The notes below the pieces were generated by a model, which was not told the DNA's origin, did no database searches, and was given only the letters and a program-made list of their open reading frames with translations. Positions 6,584 to 8,119 of a stretch of DNA of 8,119 bases are shown here, in pieces (position 1 is the first letter of the stretch; each line of letters opens with the position of its first letter). Origin of the DNA: Acidobacteriota bacterium (GTDB taxonomy: Bacteria; Acidobacteriota; Vicinamibacteria; Vicinamibacterales; UBA2999); assembly GCA_013813075.1 (NCBI GenBank), contig JACCSI010000726.1, positions 1-8,119 of the forward strand, read 5' to 3'. Position numbers and translations under genes: made by a program.

Positions 6584-6622
6584 CGTTGCAATTTACCAGC
6601 GGTCAAAGTCAAATACGGCAGC
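6584..6622. promoter_or_regulatory. 39-base divergent intergenic region between rlmA and the metallopeptidase gene
   Basis: This short AT-richer gap must hold the start signals of both genes unless transcription begins within a coding region. On the + strand TTGCAA (6586-6591), a 17-base spacer and TCAAAT (6609-6614) match the sigma-70 consensus at 4 of 6 bases each; this would start RNA almost at the ATG (6623), giving a leaderless message. No Shine-Dalgarno sequence is visible on either side. The promoter call is weak. Confidence 0.25.
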
Positions 6623-7360
6623 ATGATAGACCCGCTACCCATAAGGAAAATCCTGCACCGCGGCCTCTTCGCGTTCAGTCTGGTCGCCGCGGCGTATCTC
6701 GTGTTGCTGGCGTATCCTCAGCCGCTCTTTGCGTATCAACTGAATCACGCCGGCATCACCGTCCACGCCACGACACCCATTCCCGACGCGATGCGCACGA
6801 CCCTCGATCGCGTGCGTGCACGCCTCGATCGCACCCCCCTGGTCGATCCCTCCCAACCGCAGCGAGTGTTCATCTGCAGCCCACCATGGCTGTTTACGTT
6901 CTTTGCCCGCAACAACTACCGCGTCGGCGGCCTCGCCGATGTGTTCCTGGGCCAGAACGTGTTTCTCAGGCAGAGTGACATGGCCAGCGATCGCTTGATT
7001 TCCCCAGGGGGGCAACCCGTCGCTGCCGATCGGCCGCTGTCGTATTTCATGACCCACGAGCTGATGCACATCGCGCAGGCGCGTCACCTCGGCCGACTCC
7101 GGTACGCCCGCCTGCCGCGGTGGACCGACGACGGCTATGCCGACTACGTTGCGCGTGACTACGATCTGGCCGTGGCACTGCAGAAACTCAAAGACGATGC
7201 GCCTGAACTGGATCCGGATCGCTCCGGCCTCTACATCCGTTACCACCTGATGGTCGCGTATCTGATCGAGAAGCGGGGGATGGACGTATGGACGCTGCTG
7301 GAGCGCCCGCCGAACCAGTCAGCGCTGGAACGGCAACTGGCTGCGCTACCGACGTGGTGA
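6623..7360 (+). CDS. Putative membrane-anchored zinc metallopeptidase (HExxH protein)
   Basis: I do not recognise a named gene. The 245-residue product begins with a short basic stretch and one hydrophobic segment (about 14-31, LFAFSLVAAAYLVLLAY), a probable membrane anchor or uncleaved signal that puts the rest outside the cytoplasm. HELMH (145-149) in FMTHELMHIAQARHLG is a zinc-metallopeptidase motif with Glu146 as catalytic base. Twenty residues later WTDDGYADYVARD (167-179) resembles the 'EGxAxY' segment of gluzincin-type peptidases, where Glu supplies the third zinc ligand; here Asp170 is at that place. VFICSPPWLFTFFA (82-95) may be a core strand. ATG at 6623 is chosen because it precedes the hydrophobic segment; the frame is open upstream but only across the rlmA antisense. 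It stands alone, between rlmA and an S9 peptidase gene. Confidence 0.75.
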   Translation: MIDPLPIRKILHRGLFAFSLVAAAYLVLLAYPQPLFAYQLNHAGITVHATTPIPDAMRTTLDRVRARLDRTPLVDPSQPQRVFICSPPWLFTFFARNNYRVGGLADVFLGQNVFLRQSDMASDRLISPGGQPVAADRPLSYFMTHELMHIAQARHLGRLRYARLPRWTDDGYADYVARDYDLAVALQKLKDDAPELDPDRSGLYIRYHLMVAYLIEKRGMDVWTLLERPPNQSALERQLAALPTW

Positions 7361-7389
7361 TCAGACCCCATGAACGCGCGGTCGTGCCC
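7361..7389. other. Short convergent intergenic gap
   Basis: Twenty-nine bases separate the stop of the metallopeptidase gene from the stop of the S9 peptidase gene. I see no stem followed by a T-run in either direction, so an intrinsic terminator is not evident. Confidence 0.5.
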
Positions 7390-8118
7390 CTACGGTACGG
7401 CCGTCGTCACTGGCGTCCCCGCGACGGGCTCATCCTTCCGCTCAGCCACCTTCCAGTCGAGGCCGCGCGTGTGCTTCATCAACCAGGTGATCTCTTCCGC
7501 ATCCCGCATCCGAATGTGATGTGGCTCCCGAAAGCCGTGCGGCTCACGCGGGAAGCGAATGAAGCGTGAGACCACGCCGCGGTCTTTCAAGCCCTGATAA
7601 AACATCATGCTCTGGCCGATGGTGCACGTTTCGTCTTCTTCACCGTGCAGCAGCAACGTCGGTGTGGTGACCTTGTCGATGTAGCTGTACGACGACTGTC
7701 TGCGATACCCCTCGGGGTTGTCCCATGGTGTGCCACCGATGTACCAGAGACGGACGTCGTGGTTAAAGCCCATGGCATACTCCGACGCCCAGTCCGCCAC
7801 CATCGCGCCCAGCGCCGCCGCCTTGAATCGCGTCGTCTGCGTCACCGTCCAGCCGCCCAGAATGCCGCCATAGCTCCAGCCACGTATGGCCATTTGACCC
7901 GGGTCCGCGATGCCCTGGGCGATAACCGCATCGACACCGGTCATCGCATCCCAATAATCGCCCCCGCCAATGTCCTTGATATTGCCGCGCAGCAGCGAGT
8001 CGCCGTAGGACGTGCTGCCGCGGACATTTGGCTCGAGCACCGCCCAGCCCAGTGCGGCGTAAACGTGATTGATGCCGCGGAACGACGTGCCCCAGACACC
8101 GGCGGGCCCGCCGTGAAT
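7390..8118 (-). CDS. S9 (prolyl oligopeptidase) family serine peptidase, C-terminal catalytic domain (partial)
   Basis: The reading frame enters from the right edge and its last 242 residues are visible. It is the alpha/beta-hydrolase domain of an S9 peptidase (DPP-IV/acylaminoacyl-peptidase-like), enzymes that cleave short peptides, often outside the cytoplasm. Counting from the first visible residue, IHGGPAGVWG (1-10) is the oxyanion-side motif, GWSYGG (80-85) carries the nucleophile Ser82, LLLHGEEDETC (155-165) carries the acid Asp162, and PREPHGF (190-196) carries His194, so the triad is complete. The position after the acid reads TCT in place of the common VP. YWDAM...GVDAVIAQG and ADPGQMAIRGWSYGG are typical of the family. 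The N-terminal beta-propeller and any signal peptide lie outside the window, so substrate class and location cannot be set. It is convergent with the metallopeptidase gene across 29 bases. Confidence 0.93.
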   Translation of the reverse strand: MHGGPAGVWGTSFRGINHVYAALGWAVLEPNVRGSTSYGDSLLRGNIKDIGGGDYWDAMTGVDAVIAQGIADPGQMAIRGWSYGGILGGWTVTQTTRFKAAALGAMVADWASEYAMGFNHDVRLWYIGGTPWDNPEGYRRQSSYSYIDKVTTPTLLLHGEEDETCTIGQSMMFYQGLKDRGVVSRFIRFPREPHGFREPHHIRMRDAEEITWLMKHTRGLDWKVAERKDEPVAGTPVTTAVP

Positions 8119-8119
8119 A

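Noticed and set aside
6440..6622. Upstream extension of the metallopeptidase frame to ATG 6440
   Set aside because: It would add 61 mostly Arg/Ala-rich residues before the hydrophobic anchor and overlap antisense to rlmA, whose zinc finger is encoded there; ATG 6623 gives a normal membrane-anchor N-terminus.
1..8119. CRISPR array, tRNA/rRNA gene, insertion sequence or defence system
   Set aside because: No regularly spaced repeats, transposase motifs, cloverleaf-like segments or defence-protein motifs were seen; almost all bases are in well-explained genes.

Overview
This GC-rich window (judged by eye) is a compact block of chromosomal amino-acid biosynthesis genes followed by three unrelated housekeeping or accessory genes. 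No rRNA, tRNA, insertion sequence, CRISPR array or phage gene is visible. The high GC, the protein styles, the GTG/TTG starts and the secreted-type S9 peptidase beside a trp operon would fit an Acidobacteriota member (Vicinamibacteria-like). That placement is inference from general look only, not from a marker gene.

Region 1 (1-5750, + strand) is one probable transcription unit: 3' end of trpD, then trpC, trpF, trpB, trpA, a stand-alone AroQ-type chorismate mutase, a type I-beta DAHP synthase (aroF/aroG-like) and a short prephenate dehydrogenase (tyrA). Junctions are very tight: GTGA stop/start overlaps (trpD/trpC, trpC/trpF), TAA directly followed by ATG (trpF/trpB), and overlaps of 14 and 16 bases (trpB/trpA, trpA/aroQ). 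They loosen to gaps of 23 and 46 bases before aroF and tyrA. The unit therefore joins the first step of the shikimate pathway (DAHP synthase), the branch-point enzyme towards Phe/Tyr (chorismate mutase), the Tyr branch (TyrA) and the Trp branch. trpE/trpG and the promoter must lie upstream of the window. pheA and the middle shikimate genes are not here.

Region 2 (5747-6583, - strand) is an RlmA-type 23S rRNA guanine-N1 methyltransferase with an N-terminal zinc finger. It is convergent with tyrA, and the two stop codons share the palindrome CTAG. Region 3 (6623-7360, + strand) is a membrane-anchored putative zinc metallopeptidase with HELMH, divergent from rlmA across a 39-base gap. Region 4 (7390 to the right edge, - strand) is the C-terminal catalytic domain of an S9 prolyl-oligopeptidase-family serine peptidase, cut by the window end.

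No clearly new system was found. The most unusual signals are a perfect 11-bp inverted repeat with a GCAA loop inside the trpC reading frame, flanked by a second hairpin and a competing direct repeat; the physical pairing of a free-standing chorismate mutase with an FL-domain DAHP synthase inside a trp operon; and the metallopeptidase whose expected glutamate zinc ligand appears as aspartate.
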